In this document: piece by piece, positions 54,768-64,000 of the stretch
How the letters are laid out: every line of letters begins with the position of its first letter
Position numbering within the stretch: position 1 is the stretch's first letter
Assembly: GCA_036186865.1 (NCBI GenBank)
Contig: AP025043.1
Location: 34,185,657-34,249,656 of the forward strand
Length of the DNA: 64,000 nucleotides
Reading direction: 5' to 3'
Source of the DNA: Eustoma russellianum
Taxonomy: Eukaryota > Streptophyta > Magnoliopsida > Gentianales > Gentianaceae
Made by a program: the position numbers and the translations under genes
Notes under the pieces: generated by a model
The model's database searches: none
Told to the model about the DNA's origin: nothing
What the model saw: the letters and a program-made list of their open reading frames with translations, nothing else

Positions 54768-56852
54768 CCAAACTTGAACAACCTTTCTTGGTTTTGAAAT
54801 GTTAAAATCATGTTGCATATAATGATCAAATAGTGGATTTTGATACATAGAATATGATGGAAAAGGGGCTGCACATTTATGTCTAGTTGGATAAGCATTG
54901 TAAGTTCTATATGCATTTGAATGTTGCCATGTATATGAGTTATATCTTGGCCGTGTATAAGCAAGATGTTGTGTGTGTCTAGGCCGTGTGTTGTAAACTG
55001 AGTATGTCATGTTCTTCACATAAGCATGTTGTTGCATATAAGGCATAACTTGAGCAGATTTCATACTACTTTGTTTAGGCATTCTTGTATACATATAAGC
55101 ATGGTTTCTAGGTGTATTTACCTTCCTATATGTTGATGCATTTTGCAATCTTTGTGATGAAGGTGGTGTGGGCAGAATAGGTTCATTTCTAAATGCATTT
55201 GGCCTATATTTCATGTTGGTTGAAGATGATACAAATGTTGTTTCCTTAGGTGTGTATTCAGCTTCTTTAACATATCCAAGACCTTGTTTGTCATTTCCAT
55301 GCTTTTGAGATGCAATAAGAGTGTCTAACATGTTGGAACCATCCTTAAATTGTTCTAAAGATTTGTTCAAGTCTAGGTTGCATGCTTTTAATGATTCAAA
55401 TTCAGTTTGTATTTCATGTAATTTAGACTTTAAAACGTTGAAATCAACACATTGCACACATTGCACATTTTCATGTTTGTTCTTAAGTTCCTTAATCTGA
55501 TTTTGCATTGAACTAATAGTGTTAGATGATTCAAGTTGAAGAACTTCTAGTTGAGAAGTTAGATTCAAGTTAGACGTCTCCAACTTGTTCTTCTCCTCAA
55601 CTATTCTTTTCTTCTCCTTGGATAGCTTCTTATATCTATCATGCAACTTTTCTAATTCATCCAACAATTCATCTTGAGTAAAATCACATTCAGAGTCAGA
55701 ATCGAATATTACCTCATTTGTAGACTTTGAAGCCAAACATGTTTGTGCAACTTCAGGTTCCTCCTCGGATTCGGATGAAGATGTGTCATCCCAAGTGCTT
55801 GAACTTGCCTTGAGAGCTTTCTTCCTCCTTTGCATAGGTTCTACTCTAGTTTTTGTCCTTGTCTTTTCATCCATGTCACGGTTTTTGTTCTTGTTTGGAC
55901 AATCATATGAGATGTGTCCTTGTTTGCCACATTCATAACACTTAAGTTCTTTATCATACCATTTACCATCTTGTTTGTTAGATTTCACATTGATAGGGGC
56001 AGCTGATTTTGCTTGTCTTTTAGTTGGTCTTTTCTTGAAAAACTTCCTTAAACGCCTAGCTAACAACATTATGTCTTCTTCATCACTTTCATCATCACTT
56101 TCATACTCGGCTTGATTAGATGATTCGGGTTCATTTGTTACAAATGCAAGTGATTTAGACTTGTTACTAGTTTCAGCCTTTCTTATATTTAACTTGTTTT
56201 CATAAACTTTTAAAGAGCCTATCAATTCATCAAGTTTTATTTGAGAAAGATCTTTACTTTCTTCAATGGCACTAACTTTGGCATCCCATTCAATTGGCAA
56301 ACTTCTCAAAACTTTTTGCACTTTTTCTTTCATCAAAAACGTTTTACCAAGGGATTCAAGTGAGTTGTATAAGTTTGTAAGCCTTAAATCCATATCAACA
56401 ATTGATTCATTAGGCAGTAAATGAAATGTTTCAAGTGTAGTCATTAACATGTTTATCTTTGATTCCTTTACTTGATTAGTTCCTTCATGCTTCATTTCAA
56501 GACATTTCCACATATCCTTTGCACTTAAACATGAAGAGACATAGGCAGATTCACTCCTACTTAAACCATTCAACAATAATTGCATTGCTTTAGCATTAAG
56601 ACTCATTTTCTTTTTATCTTCATCACTCCAATCTTTTCTATATTTCTCAACTTCTTGTGATAAGCCATCAATTATAACATGCTTAGTAGGCACATAAGGT
56701 CCATCTTCAATGATAGACCATAAGTCTATATCAATAGCCATTAAGAACAATTTCATCCTAAGTTTCCAATGACTAAAGTTTTCTCCATCAAAAAGAGGTG
56801 GTCTTTGTGTGGACATGCCTTCTAATTCTATTTTCATGTGTGACTTAGACAT
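54744..56852 (-). CDS. C4 Gag polyprotein
   Basis: 702 residues: gag domain, acidic patch, zinc knuckle CYECGKQGHISYDC, coiled coil and Tyr/Arg/Pro tail. The tail lacks an SRPK unit between MTY and SVYN that other copies keep, and has TRPRHTQHLAYTRPR. Ends PKGTLT. Confidence 0.93.
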   Translation of the reverse strand: MSKSHMKIELEGMSTQRPPLFDGENFSHWKLRMKLFLMAIDIDLWSIIEDGPYVPTKHVIIDGLSQEVEKYRKDWSDEDKKKMSLNAKAMQLLLNGLSRSESAYVSSCLSAKDMWKCLEMKHEGTNQVKESKINMLMTTLETFHLLPNESIVDMDLRLTNLYNSLESLGKTFLMKEKVQKVLRSLPIEWDAKVSAIEESKDLSQIKLDELIGSLKVYENKLNIRKAETSNKSKSLAFVTNEPESSNQAEYESDDESDEEDIMLLARRLRKFFKKRPTKRQAKSAAPINVKSNKQDGKWYDKELKCYECGKQGHISYDCPNKNKNRDMDEKTRTKTRVEPMQRRKKALKASSSTWDDTSSSESEEEPEVAQTCLASKSTNEVIFDSDSECDFTQDELLDELEKLHDRYKKLSKEKKRIVEEKNKLETSNLNLTSQLEVLQLESSNTISSMQNQIKELKNKHENVQCVQCVDFNVLKSKLHEIQTEFESLKACNLDLNKSLEQFKDGSNMLDTLIASQKHGNDKQGLGYVKEAEYTPKETTFVSSSTNMKYRPNAFRNEPILPTPPSSQRLQNASTYRKVNTPRNHAYMYTRMPKQSSMKSAQVMPYMQQHAYVKNMTYSVYNTRPRHTQHLAYTRPRYNSYTWQHSNAYRTYNAYPTRHKCAAPFPSYSMYQNPLFDHYMQHDFNISKPRKVVQVWVPKGTLT

Positions 56853-57024
56853 GCTTCTTAGTGTGTGAGAAAACGTTTAAAACACTTATAAGAAGGAAAG
56901 AAAGTGTCACCTTGTTGTAGATACCAAATATGAAGAATATAAGACAACCAGAAAATTTCCAGCAACTTTGCAACTTGGAGTGTAAACTGTTTTCAGCTCA
57001 AATAAGAATATGGTGCTCAACCTT

Positions 57025-57036
57025 GCTCTGATACCA
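57025..57036 (-). promoter_or_regulatory. Primer-binding site of C4
   Basis: On the minus strand TGGTATCAGAGC, then AAGGTT as in C1; two bases from the LTR. Confidence 0.88.
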
Positions 57037-57038
57037 AT

Positions 57039-59885
57039 TGTTGGACCTGTATAGCACCACTAGAGGGGGGGTGAATAGTGGATTAGCGGAAATTACACTA
57101 TAATTACCTTCAAAAACTTGTTTGAAGACCCCTTTGCCTCTTTAACCTCAGGTTCTGAAAATTCCAGAAACAGTTCACTACTTTGAACGTTTTGGTTGAA
57201 CCACTTATACACCTGTGCAAGCTCTCAAACTTGGCAGAGATCAAGTTTAGAATGTTTATAATATGTCATAAAAAATTCAGTCAATTCCAAGCAAGTTAGC
57301 ACATTCAAATAAGCAAGAGAAGTAAAGTGTGCAATTCTGGCAGTTTCAGGCAGAATGTTAGCTTAACTTCAAACAACAATATCTCAAAACCTACCCGTGC
57401 TATTTTGATGAATCTTATGTCAAATTAAACCTCAAGATGTCTAGTTTAATTTGATATAAGGCTCACTTCAAGATTCGAAGGATAGCCTATTCAAATTGCA
57501 CAAGTTTGCACACTGGTCAGAACTGTTCACAGAATGTAGCAACAATTTTGTGAAGATGATTTGAATATGCTAAACACCTTAGAATTTAGTGATTCTTGCG
57601 GCTAATGAAAGCTAACACATTGAAGTATAATATATCCAAAATTCATGCAATTCTAAGACTGTTTGCTCGTTCAATTATGCGTGCCAAGTTAGTGTAATTC
57701 TCAGGCAGAAAACAGTAAGTGCAGGAAATAAGTAAAGAACACAAGGAATTATCCTGGTTCGGTCAATGTGACCTACTCCAGTCCCAAGAGACACCTTCTC
57801 TTGGATTTCACTAAACACCAAACACCAAAGTCACCTTACAAAGCCAAAGGAAGAAGCTTTTCACCAACTTCTTCAAGAGGCTGCACCAAAACTGAAAATC
57901 AGCACTAGTTTGTTTCACCTTTGCACCTTTGCACCTTTGCACCTTTTGCTCACCTCTAAGGAGTAAGCTTTATACACCAGCTTCTCCCTTACAATATGTC
58001 GTTTAAAAGGTGTTGAAATGACAAGAAATGAAGAACTATACAATCATAAAGCTTGCTACAAATGTGTTCTTCAATAGAGAAGAGAAGAAGAAAAGAATGG
58101 AGACAAAGAGCTAATTGTCTTGCTTGCTTTCTTTGTTGCTTTCGTTGGTGTACTTTTCCTCTTCATCTTTGGTGCTATTTATAGCCAAGAGGACAGCCTA
58201 AAGGCTCCTCAAAGTAGCCGTTTGGAATGGATGAGAATGGAGAAATTTCAGCACCTTTTTAGCTACCAAAATTCAGCATTTGACTTTCAAGATAAATCTG
58301 ATTTTTAAATGCTTTGACATGGTCTTCCATCTGAATTTTTATCCCATTATAGCCGTTGGAATGAGGTGGAAATTGGCTCCATTTGACCGTTTAAAAACAG
58401 CTCCAATCATCAATATCCATGTGTAAATAACTTGCCATGTATGCAGCTGAATTGGCATGTATTTTGAACAACTTTATCTCCTCATTTTGAATACCAAATA
58501 AACGTTGGAATGGCTCCTCATTTTGAATGTTAAATGACGTTGGAATGCCTAGAAGATAGGCATTGGAGAACAAATTCAAAGATAGATAGAAATCAGCCAA
58601 CCTTTGAATTTGAATTAGTCTTCAACTTTTAAACATATAGCCGTTTGCATCTTTCTTGGTTGAGAGATTTTTGCTCCAACTTTGAACCAATATAGCCGTT
58701 GAAAACATCACACAATATAAGCAAGAATAGTCACTTGAAATCAGCACCAAAATAGGATGTAATTCAACTTGCCTTGACTTGTTCAAAAGCTGAAAGTTTG
58801 AACATGATTTGTACCAATATGCGTGTGAACACATATAATATATAGTCATTTATGTCTTCAACATGTAGCATAGAAAACCATATGAAGAATACCAAGAATT
58901 CCAAGAAAACCATAGATGTGATCACCATAATATAAGAATTCCAATTGAGATACCATGCTGCCCGTTTCCATAAATATAGGGCACGTACCATATGTGACAT
59001 AAACACATATAAACATCATATAAGCAATATATAACATGTTGGAAGATCCATTGGCAAGTGAAAAGACCAGAATACCCCTCAGCACAAAAATAGGAATTTT
59101 GTCCTAGGATGAACCTAGACATGGTGCTGCTCCAGATTCATTTTTGCCATGATGTGACATGACTTATAAATGTGTCATATGATCATATAAAACCGTTGGA
59201 AGAAGACCAAATAAGAATGAGAAGTCCAAATGGTGAAATTACCAAAATAGCCCTTATATAGGTCAATAAGCTTCCCACCGGGTCAATTCAGTTTTAACCC
59301 GTGCCAAGCATGCCTTTCCTCAGCCAATTAGATTCTAAATTGAATAAGGATCATGTGGGCTTTTGAATGACTCAATTTGGAGTTCATTTGCCCAAGATAT
59401 GAACCAAAACCTGCAATAGGATACTAAACCGAACAATTTGCCTTATATTGTAAGTCATGTGACTTCAAGGCTTGGTTAGATCATATAATTAACATGTATT
59501 GGCATATATATCATCTAAGATCAGTTTGAACATATCTTGATTTAGACATGTGATTGAATTGGCCAAGTTCAATCTCATGATCTTAATCAAACTCGTTCAA
59601 TCTTAATTCATTCAAGCAATTTCACATTTAGCTCATAAGTTCATAAGTTCATGCCTTGCCAAAACAATTTCACATTTAAACGTTACACATACATGCTCAC
59701 ATATGCATCTTCCAATCATTCAAACATGATATATCTATTTGCAATCATCATAACAATTACACATATGCACACATATACATTTTGCACAACAATTACACAT
59801 ATGCACACATATACATTTTGCACAACAATTACACATATGCTCACATATACATTTTGCAATCACTCAAACATAATATATCACAACA
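57039..59885 (-). repeat. 5' LTR of C4
   Basis: 2847 bp, apparently identical to the 3' LTR. Hairpin at 57414-57460. Confidence 0.93.
58176..58183 (-). promoter_or_regulatory. TATA box of the C4 5' LTR
   Basis: TATAAATA on the coding strand at the conserved site. Confidence 0.72.
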
Positions 59886-59951
59886 TTATAGTCTTAACTA
59901 ACCCTTAGGACATGTCATATATGTTGTGTATCTTGTGTTTTTTGCTTGGTG
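59886..59951 (+). repeat. Alpha-type LTR start, second part, ending at a chimeric junction
   Basis: Begins with the TTATA duplication of C4 and continues the LTR of 48239-48366. Similarity to the solo LTR stops at GGTG (59948-59951), where the sequence switches to a pol reading frame. Confidence 0.78.
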
Positions 59952-60274
59952 ATAATGCCTATGTTCTCGATCTTCCTGAAGAAAGGTATGGTCCTATCTC
60001 TAAAACTTTTAATGTTGCTGACCTTTCTCCATTTAGTATTGATTCAAATTCGAGGATGAATCCTTCTCAAGTGGGAGGGAATGATGAGCTACAACCTAAC
60101 CTTGTGGATACAAACACTGATGATGACACCTCACTGCCCCGCACAGGTCCCATAACAAGGAGTATGGCTAAGAAGTTGTTACATTGTGTTGAATCATTTC
60201 TTTATAGGCATGAAGAGGATGAACCAAGCATAGATGATGTCCATTGGGTTTATATGATACAAGCTTTGATCTAG
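59952..60274 (+). CDS. G2 pol C-terminus running into the 3' LTR (partial)
   Basis: Truncated at its 5' end by the junction. Reads NAYVLDLPEERYGPISKTFNVADLSPF, like the end of the G1 integrase (NAYVLDLPPDRYG...FNVSDLSPF), then crosses the polypurine tract and 193 bp of LTR. The LTR-encoded tail has TRSMAKK and FLYRHEEDEP, then W-V near the end; stop TAG at 60272-60274. The ATG at 59912 lies in the alpha LTR and is not meaningful. No start and no catalytic domain, so it cannot work alone. Confidence 0.75.
60069..60081 (+). promoter_or_regulatory. Polypurine tract of G2
   Basis: AAGTGGGAGGGAA directly before the LTR start TGATGAGC, and inside the reading frame. Confidence 0.83.
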
Positions 60275-61229
60275 TTGTATCAAAAGCATGTTGTACATAT
60301 CTTTAGTTGTTCTTTTAATATTTGTTGATCGGTTAACCTTGTTTTAGGATAGTTTGTGTTGTATTATTGCATTGTCTTTCAGGTATACGTACTTAGATTG
60401 AAAATACAATTGGAACCTGAATTTTTGTCCAAGCAAGGAGGTGATAAGCAAGTAGCTTACAAGCAAGGTGGTGACAAGCACTCATGTCAAATTCAAGAAT
60501 TGTTCTTCACGTTGAAATGGATGGACAAGATGCTCAAAGCTTTAACCAATAGGAGACAACCAAGCAAGCTGCACAACAAATGAACCAATCAGATCCTTGA
60601 AGTTTAAGGCATGATTCACGCAAGATTGCTTTGAATATTCAAAGCCACACTCACAACCAATCAAAGCCTAATTCAAAGCAAGCTGCTCCAAGTTTTATCC
60701 AATCAAATTGATCAAGAAAAAGGCTGGAAACAAAGCAAGGAGTACACGGCAAAAGCAACCAGATTTCTTGGAACCAAAGTTGTTCAAAAGCAAGCATGTT
60801 ATTTTAGACTTGTACCTTGTACTTTAATCCTTGTACCTATGTCATTTTCGTTTGTTATAAGTAAGGTAGGAACCTGAATGTACAAAACCACAATTTCAAA
60901 CACATTTCAATCAGATTTTCCTTTAAGGAGTTCTCAACTTATTCTAGTTGAAGTTAAAGCCACTTAACGGTTTCTTTCAAGTTCATAGTCTAGAACTTGT
61001 TAGTATTTACTTCATTTTTGGTTTACAGCATCTTAGGGTCTCAATGAGGTTTTAGATGTGTTGGAATGCCAAAGAGGAAGAGGTGTTGGTATAAATTGAG
61101 CCAAGAACAAACGGTTACAGTTCAAGGGGTGTCCTTGTGATGTTCTTTGCCATAGCGGAGGTTCAAATCAATTTGGAATAGGAGACAAAGTCCTTGGAAC
61201 GTTTTTCTAGCCTTTCATTTGGCTCATCA
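60082..61229 (+). repeat. 3' LTR of G2 (beta type)
   Basis: 1148 bp, TGATGAGCTACAACC to GGCTCATCA. Its last 590 bp pair with 44425-45014. Several CCAATCA motifs lie at 60545-60720. The first 193 bp are protein-coding in frame with pol. Confidence 0.87.
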
Positions 61230-62605
61230 CTTTGTTACTTTAACTTCACCACACTCATTAAGCCATGTAAGTCTATAAGGACGGGGTGATTAATTAAAGG
61301 TAACTCAAGTTTCCTAACAAGTTCAAAACTTGCAACATTGGTACATGAACCGGAGTCAATGATTAAAGTGCAGACTTTCTTTTTAACCATACAGTGAATG
61401 TAGAATATGTTCTCTCTTTGTATTTCAGGTTCTTCAGTTTTAATTTGGGCACTTAGAGCTCGACGGACAACTAAGAACTATTTTGTTTCACACTCATTAA
61501 TCTCTTCACTAATCTCTTCTTCTTCCTCACATGTTTGTTCAATTTCATTGTTTTCTTCACTCTCTTCCAATTCTTCCTCAGAATAATACTCATTAGACTC
61601 TTCAATAAACATGATGCGTTTAGGGTTGGGACATTGATTAGCAAAATGACCTTTTCCTAAGCATTTAAAACAATAAATATCACGAGTCTTAACATTAGGC
61701 GTACCTTCCACCTTGGCTTTGCCTTTGTCAGTGATTGGAAGCTTTGGACGATTTTGGATATTCTGGGTTGATTTTCCTTGGAATCCACGGCCTTGACCTT
61801 GTTTTGGACGGAAAGGCGTCCTGGGCTGTGTTCTAGGAAAACTCAGAGGATTAGTCCGAAAAGAAGGGTTAGAAGTTTTTACCTTCAATTGTCTTTTCCA
61901 CTTTCTCAGCAATGTGAACCATAGAAGCCAGATCAGAGTAAGGTGTAAGTTCCACCTTAAATGTAATCTCTTTGTTCAAACCAGCTAGAAATCTAGCCAT
62001 TGTGGCTTCCTCAGCTTCTTCTATGTTAGCCCTGGTAAGCAGATGTTCTAATTCTTTATAAAATTCATCAACAGATCTATTACCTTGAGAAAGTTGTTGC
62101 AATTTCTAGAAAATGCTTCTTTCATAGGAAGGAGATATGAATCTCTTCCTCATCTCTTGTTTCAGCTCGGACCAAGTAACAACAGGGGGCTGTCTTGTTC
62201 TTCTCCTGGTGTTCTTCAATTGTTCCCACCAAAGTAAAGCATAATCTACAAATTCAAAAGTTGCATACCGCACTTTGGCCAATTCAGAATAGTTAGTGCA
62301 AGAATACATATGATCTACTTTTGTTTCCCATTGCAGATATGTTTCAGGATCACTTTTCCCTTGGAAGGAGGGTATTGTCAGTTTAGTAGTAATGAACTCT
62401 TCTTCAAGATGTTCATCTCTATCAGGCTGACGTTCATCATACCGTTCTTCCGGATAGGGTTCTTCATTGTACTCAGGGAGATAGTCAAATCTCTGCTCAA
62501 AAGAAATGTTCCTACGACCACCATTACTACCTCGACCTCTACCTCTACCTCTAAGTGATGTGACTTTTCTACGTTCAACATGAGACTCATTACCATAAGA
62601 GGTGC
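61230..62605 (-). pseudogene. G4: decayed gypsy gag and protease, interrupted by G2 and G5
   Basis: Minus-strand relative of the G1 gag. Read right to left: RGRGRGRG stretch, WWEQLKNTRRRTRQP gag block, a stop TAG at 62106-62108 where G1 has Gln (C-to-T change), then QGNRSVDEFYKELE and ATMARFLAGLNKEI. A one-base insertion follows at about 61893-61896. Next come the zinc knuckle CFKCLGKGHFANQC, a second stop at 61478-61480, the protease DSG (61349-61357), and another frame break near 61279-61286. Two stops and two frameshifts mean it is dead and older than the other elements. The left edge is G2's target site CTTTG, the right edge GGTGC before G5. Confidence 0.85.
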
Positions 62606-64000
62606 TGATGAGGTACAGGTGCCAAGTGGCAACAAAGACGAGGCAAGTCGAGGACAAGAGACAAGAAGTATGACAAAGAGTTTGAGCCAAGAAGTTGATG
62701 CATTCTTGTTCAGACACGTGCAAGACGAGCCTGTAAACAAAGAGTGTTGTTGGGTTCACTTACTTGAGCCCAATCTTTGAGTTTTTATGTGTTGTAACAT
62801 ATATGAGTCGTTTGTATTATTTCTTTCATTCCTTGAGTCGTTTGCTTAAAGTTTCTTGTTTGTAAAGGTTGTTCTTTTGATCTTGCATGACCAAACCTTG
62901 AGTTTTTTAGCTTGTTAGGCCTTTAGGGTTGTTTATTATGTTTCTATATTTATTATAATTATTTTAAGGACTTGTAAGGTTGGAGACGTTTGAAGACCAA
63001 AGGAGTTGAAGAGAAGCAAGCCCATTTCAGAATGTAATTTTCTGGCAGAACAAGTTTTCGTAAAACAGGCGTATCTCTTCAACCACAAGGGAAAACCAAG
63101 TGATTCAAGATTCCTTGGAAACACAAGACAAAGACCTAGCACATTCATGTTTTGCACATTTCCAAGATCTGTCGTTATAATGGCCAAAAACAGCATTGAA
63201 GTTCAAGTATTGTTTATGCCGAATTCTGTCACACATGTTTAGTAACTTGGAGTTATCTCTTTAATGGATGGGCCAAATTCAGAGAACTGCATATGCTTAT
63301 TTTCTACACTCAATGGTCTACAATTCTCTAAGAGGAGTGAAGGCCTAATTCTAGCTGCAAGTGATCCAAAAAGAGGCCAAAATTCATACAAGTTTTCAGG
63401 AGCCTGTACAGAAAGCATTCAGGACACCCAAACTTTGGAGGGCCATATCTAACTCATCCCATATCCAAATGAGGTGATTCAAAAGTCCAAATTCAATTTT
63501 AAAACGTGATCTACAATTCTCAAGAAGTGAAAAAGACCAGAATCTGCTTCTAGAAGGGGTCAAACCGTTTGCCAACAGATTACACATTTTTAGCCTTTTT
63601 TGTAGCCTTTTGACTAGCCTTTTCTTTAGCTTTGTAGACTAGACTTTTTTTTGGTCTTCTTGGCCCTATTTAAAGGTGTCATGCACGTCCAAACAGAAAA
63701 GAAGTTGTAAAATTGATTCATAAGAATTCTTGGGCAAAATTAGCCTATTTTCTCTTCATAAACACTTGTGAGTTTTGTTTTTGATTCTTCTTAAGAACAA
63801 GTTGAGTGTTTTCTTTGTTTCTTTGAAGATCAAAGTTAGAATCCAATGAAGGAGTGAGCAACCTTGTGGAGGATATCCAAAATCAAAGGTGTGGCCGTCC
63901 AAGAGGGTGCAAACTTGCTTGGGAAACAGGTAACTTTTGAAGGAGGAAGGCTCAAACAAAAACCTTGGTGAATCAACGGTTAGGAGGGAGTTAAACTCTT
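62606..64000 (+). repeat. G5: gypsy LTR (5' LTR or solo), runs off the window
   Basis: Starts TGATGAGGTACAGG inside the G4 gag. The preceding GGTGC (62601-62605) should be its target duplication. No polypurine tract precedes it, so this is the outer 5' edge of an LTR. The first 175 bp (to a TGA at 62778-62780) still read as a CRM-like pol tail with TRSMTKS, FLFRHVQDEP and WV. A TATA-like CTATTTAAAG is at 63666-63675. The rest holds no gene that I can see; no LTR end is seen before the window edge. Confidence 0.78.

Larger units (their letters stand above)
48367..59885 (-). mobile_element. C4: complete Sirevirus-type copia retrotransposon inside G2
   Basis: 11,519 bp on the minus strand with two 2847-bp LTRs in which I see no difference, and a perfect TTATA duplication. 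Intact gag and pol. It interrupts the alpha-type LTR segment within G2. Confidence 0.95.
19533..61229 (+). mobile_element. G2: chimeric, non-autonomous gypsy element hosting all inner insertions (left end off the window)
   Basis: Plus-strand element. 5' LTR pieces are at 19533-19660 and 44425-45014, the primer site at 45017, a gag-only body to 48238, an alpha-type LTR start (48239-48366 plus 59886-59951), a pol C-terminus from 59952, and the 3' LTR at 60082-61229. The two LTR 3' parts (44425-45014 and 60640-61229) are both 590 bp, differ at 9 sites and have no indels. They are therefore a true LTR pair about 1.5% diverged. The inner alpha-type LTR start is a different subfamily. The right flank CTTTG (61230-61234) is the expected target duplication; its partner is off-window. 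Confidence 0.75.

Noticed and set aside
62378..62740. A 120-codon minus-strand ORF with a VEVEVEVVMVVVG run
   Set aside because: Alternative frame of the Gly/Arg-rich G4 gag segment; the RGRGRG frame matches G1 gag instead.
63895..63910. GGTGC at about 63905 as the right target duplication of G5
   Set aside because: It is preceded by AG, not by an LTR end in CA, and no gag sequence of G4 resumes after it; the G5 LTR simply continues off the window.

Overview
The window is plant repeat DNA: every stretch I can assign belongs to LTR retrotransposons, nested inside one another up to five levels deep. I see no host gene, no rRNA or tRNA gene and no CRISPR array. The organism is most likely a flowering plant (probably a eudicot) with a transposon-rich, AT-rich genome. 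The reasons are Ty1/copia elements of Sirevirus (SIRE/Maximus) type with very long LTRs, Ty3/gypsy elements of CRM-like type, and primer sites matching plant initiator tRNA-Met.

Layout, with my element names. G1 (1-19532, minus; 3' LTR cut by the window start) is a CRM-like Ty3/gypsy element whose gag-pol is split by the copia element C1 (2656-13931, plus, duplication GCTAC). To its right is a piece of the 5' LTR of a second gypsy element, G2 (plus, 19533-61229). That LTR is interrupted by a minus-strand solo LTR ('alpha', ends at 19661 and 44419, duplication ATATT). The solo LTR holds copia C2 (19867-43330, plus), whose gag holds copia C3 (24874-36654, minus, duplication TATAC). G2 resumes at 44425: LTR end, primer site, leader, a gag-only ORF, an alpha-type LTR start interrupted by copia C4 (48367-59885, minus, duplication TTATA), then a pol C-terminus and its 3' LTR (60082-61229). 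G2 sits in a decayed minus-strand gypsy gag/protease (G4, 61230-62605), which is also hit by another gypsy LTR (G5, 62606 to the window end, plus).

How the parts work. Each copia copy has two near-identical 2.7-3.0 kb LTRs, a primer-binding site, a Gag ORF with one zinc knuckle, a Pol ORF (protease, integrase, reverse transcriptase, RNase H) and a run of polypurine-tract-like motifs. All four copies keep intact gag and pol frames once nested insertions are discounted, and LTR pairs differ at 0-8 visible sites, so this is a very recent burst. The gypsy elements share LTRs starting TGATGA, and their pol frame runs through the polypurine tract into the 3' LTR, as I recall for CRM elements.

Points most worth a second look: (1) a C-terminal peptide encoded inside the LTR and conserved between gypsy families whose LTRs otherwise differ; (2) G2 as an apparent reverse-transcription chimera with beta-type LTRs around an alpha-type gag-only body; (3) a 92-nt candidate intron, in all four copia copies, whose removal joins gag and pol in frame; (4) arrays of AACGGCTA sites (mitosis-specific MSA/MYB3R-like) in the copia LTRs; (5) a long conserved hairpin in the copia leader.
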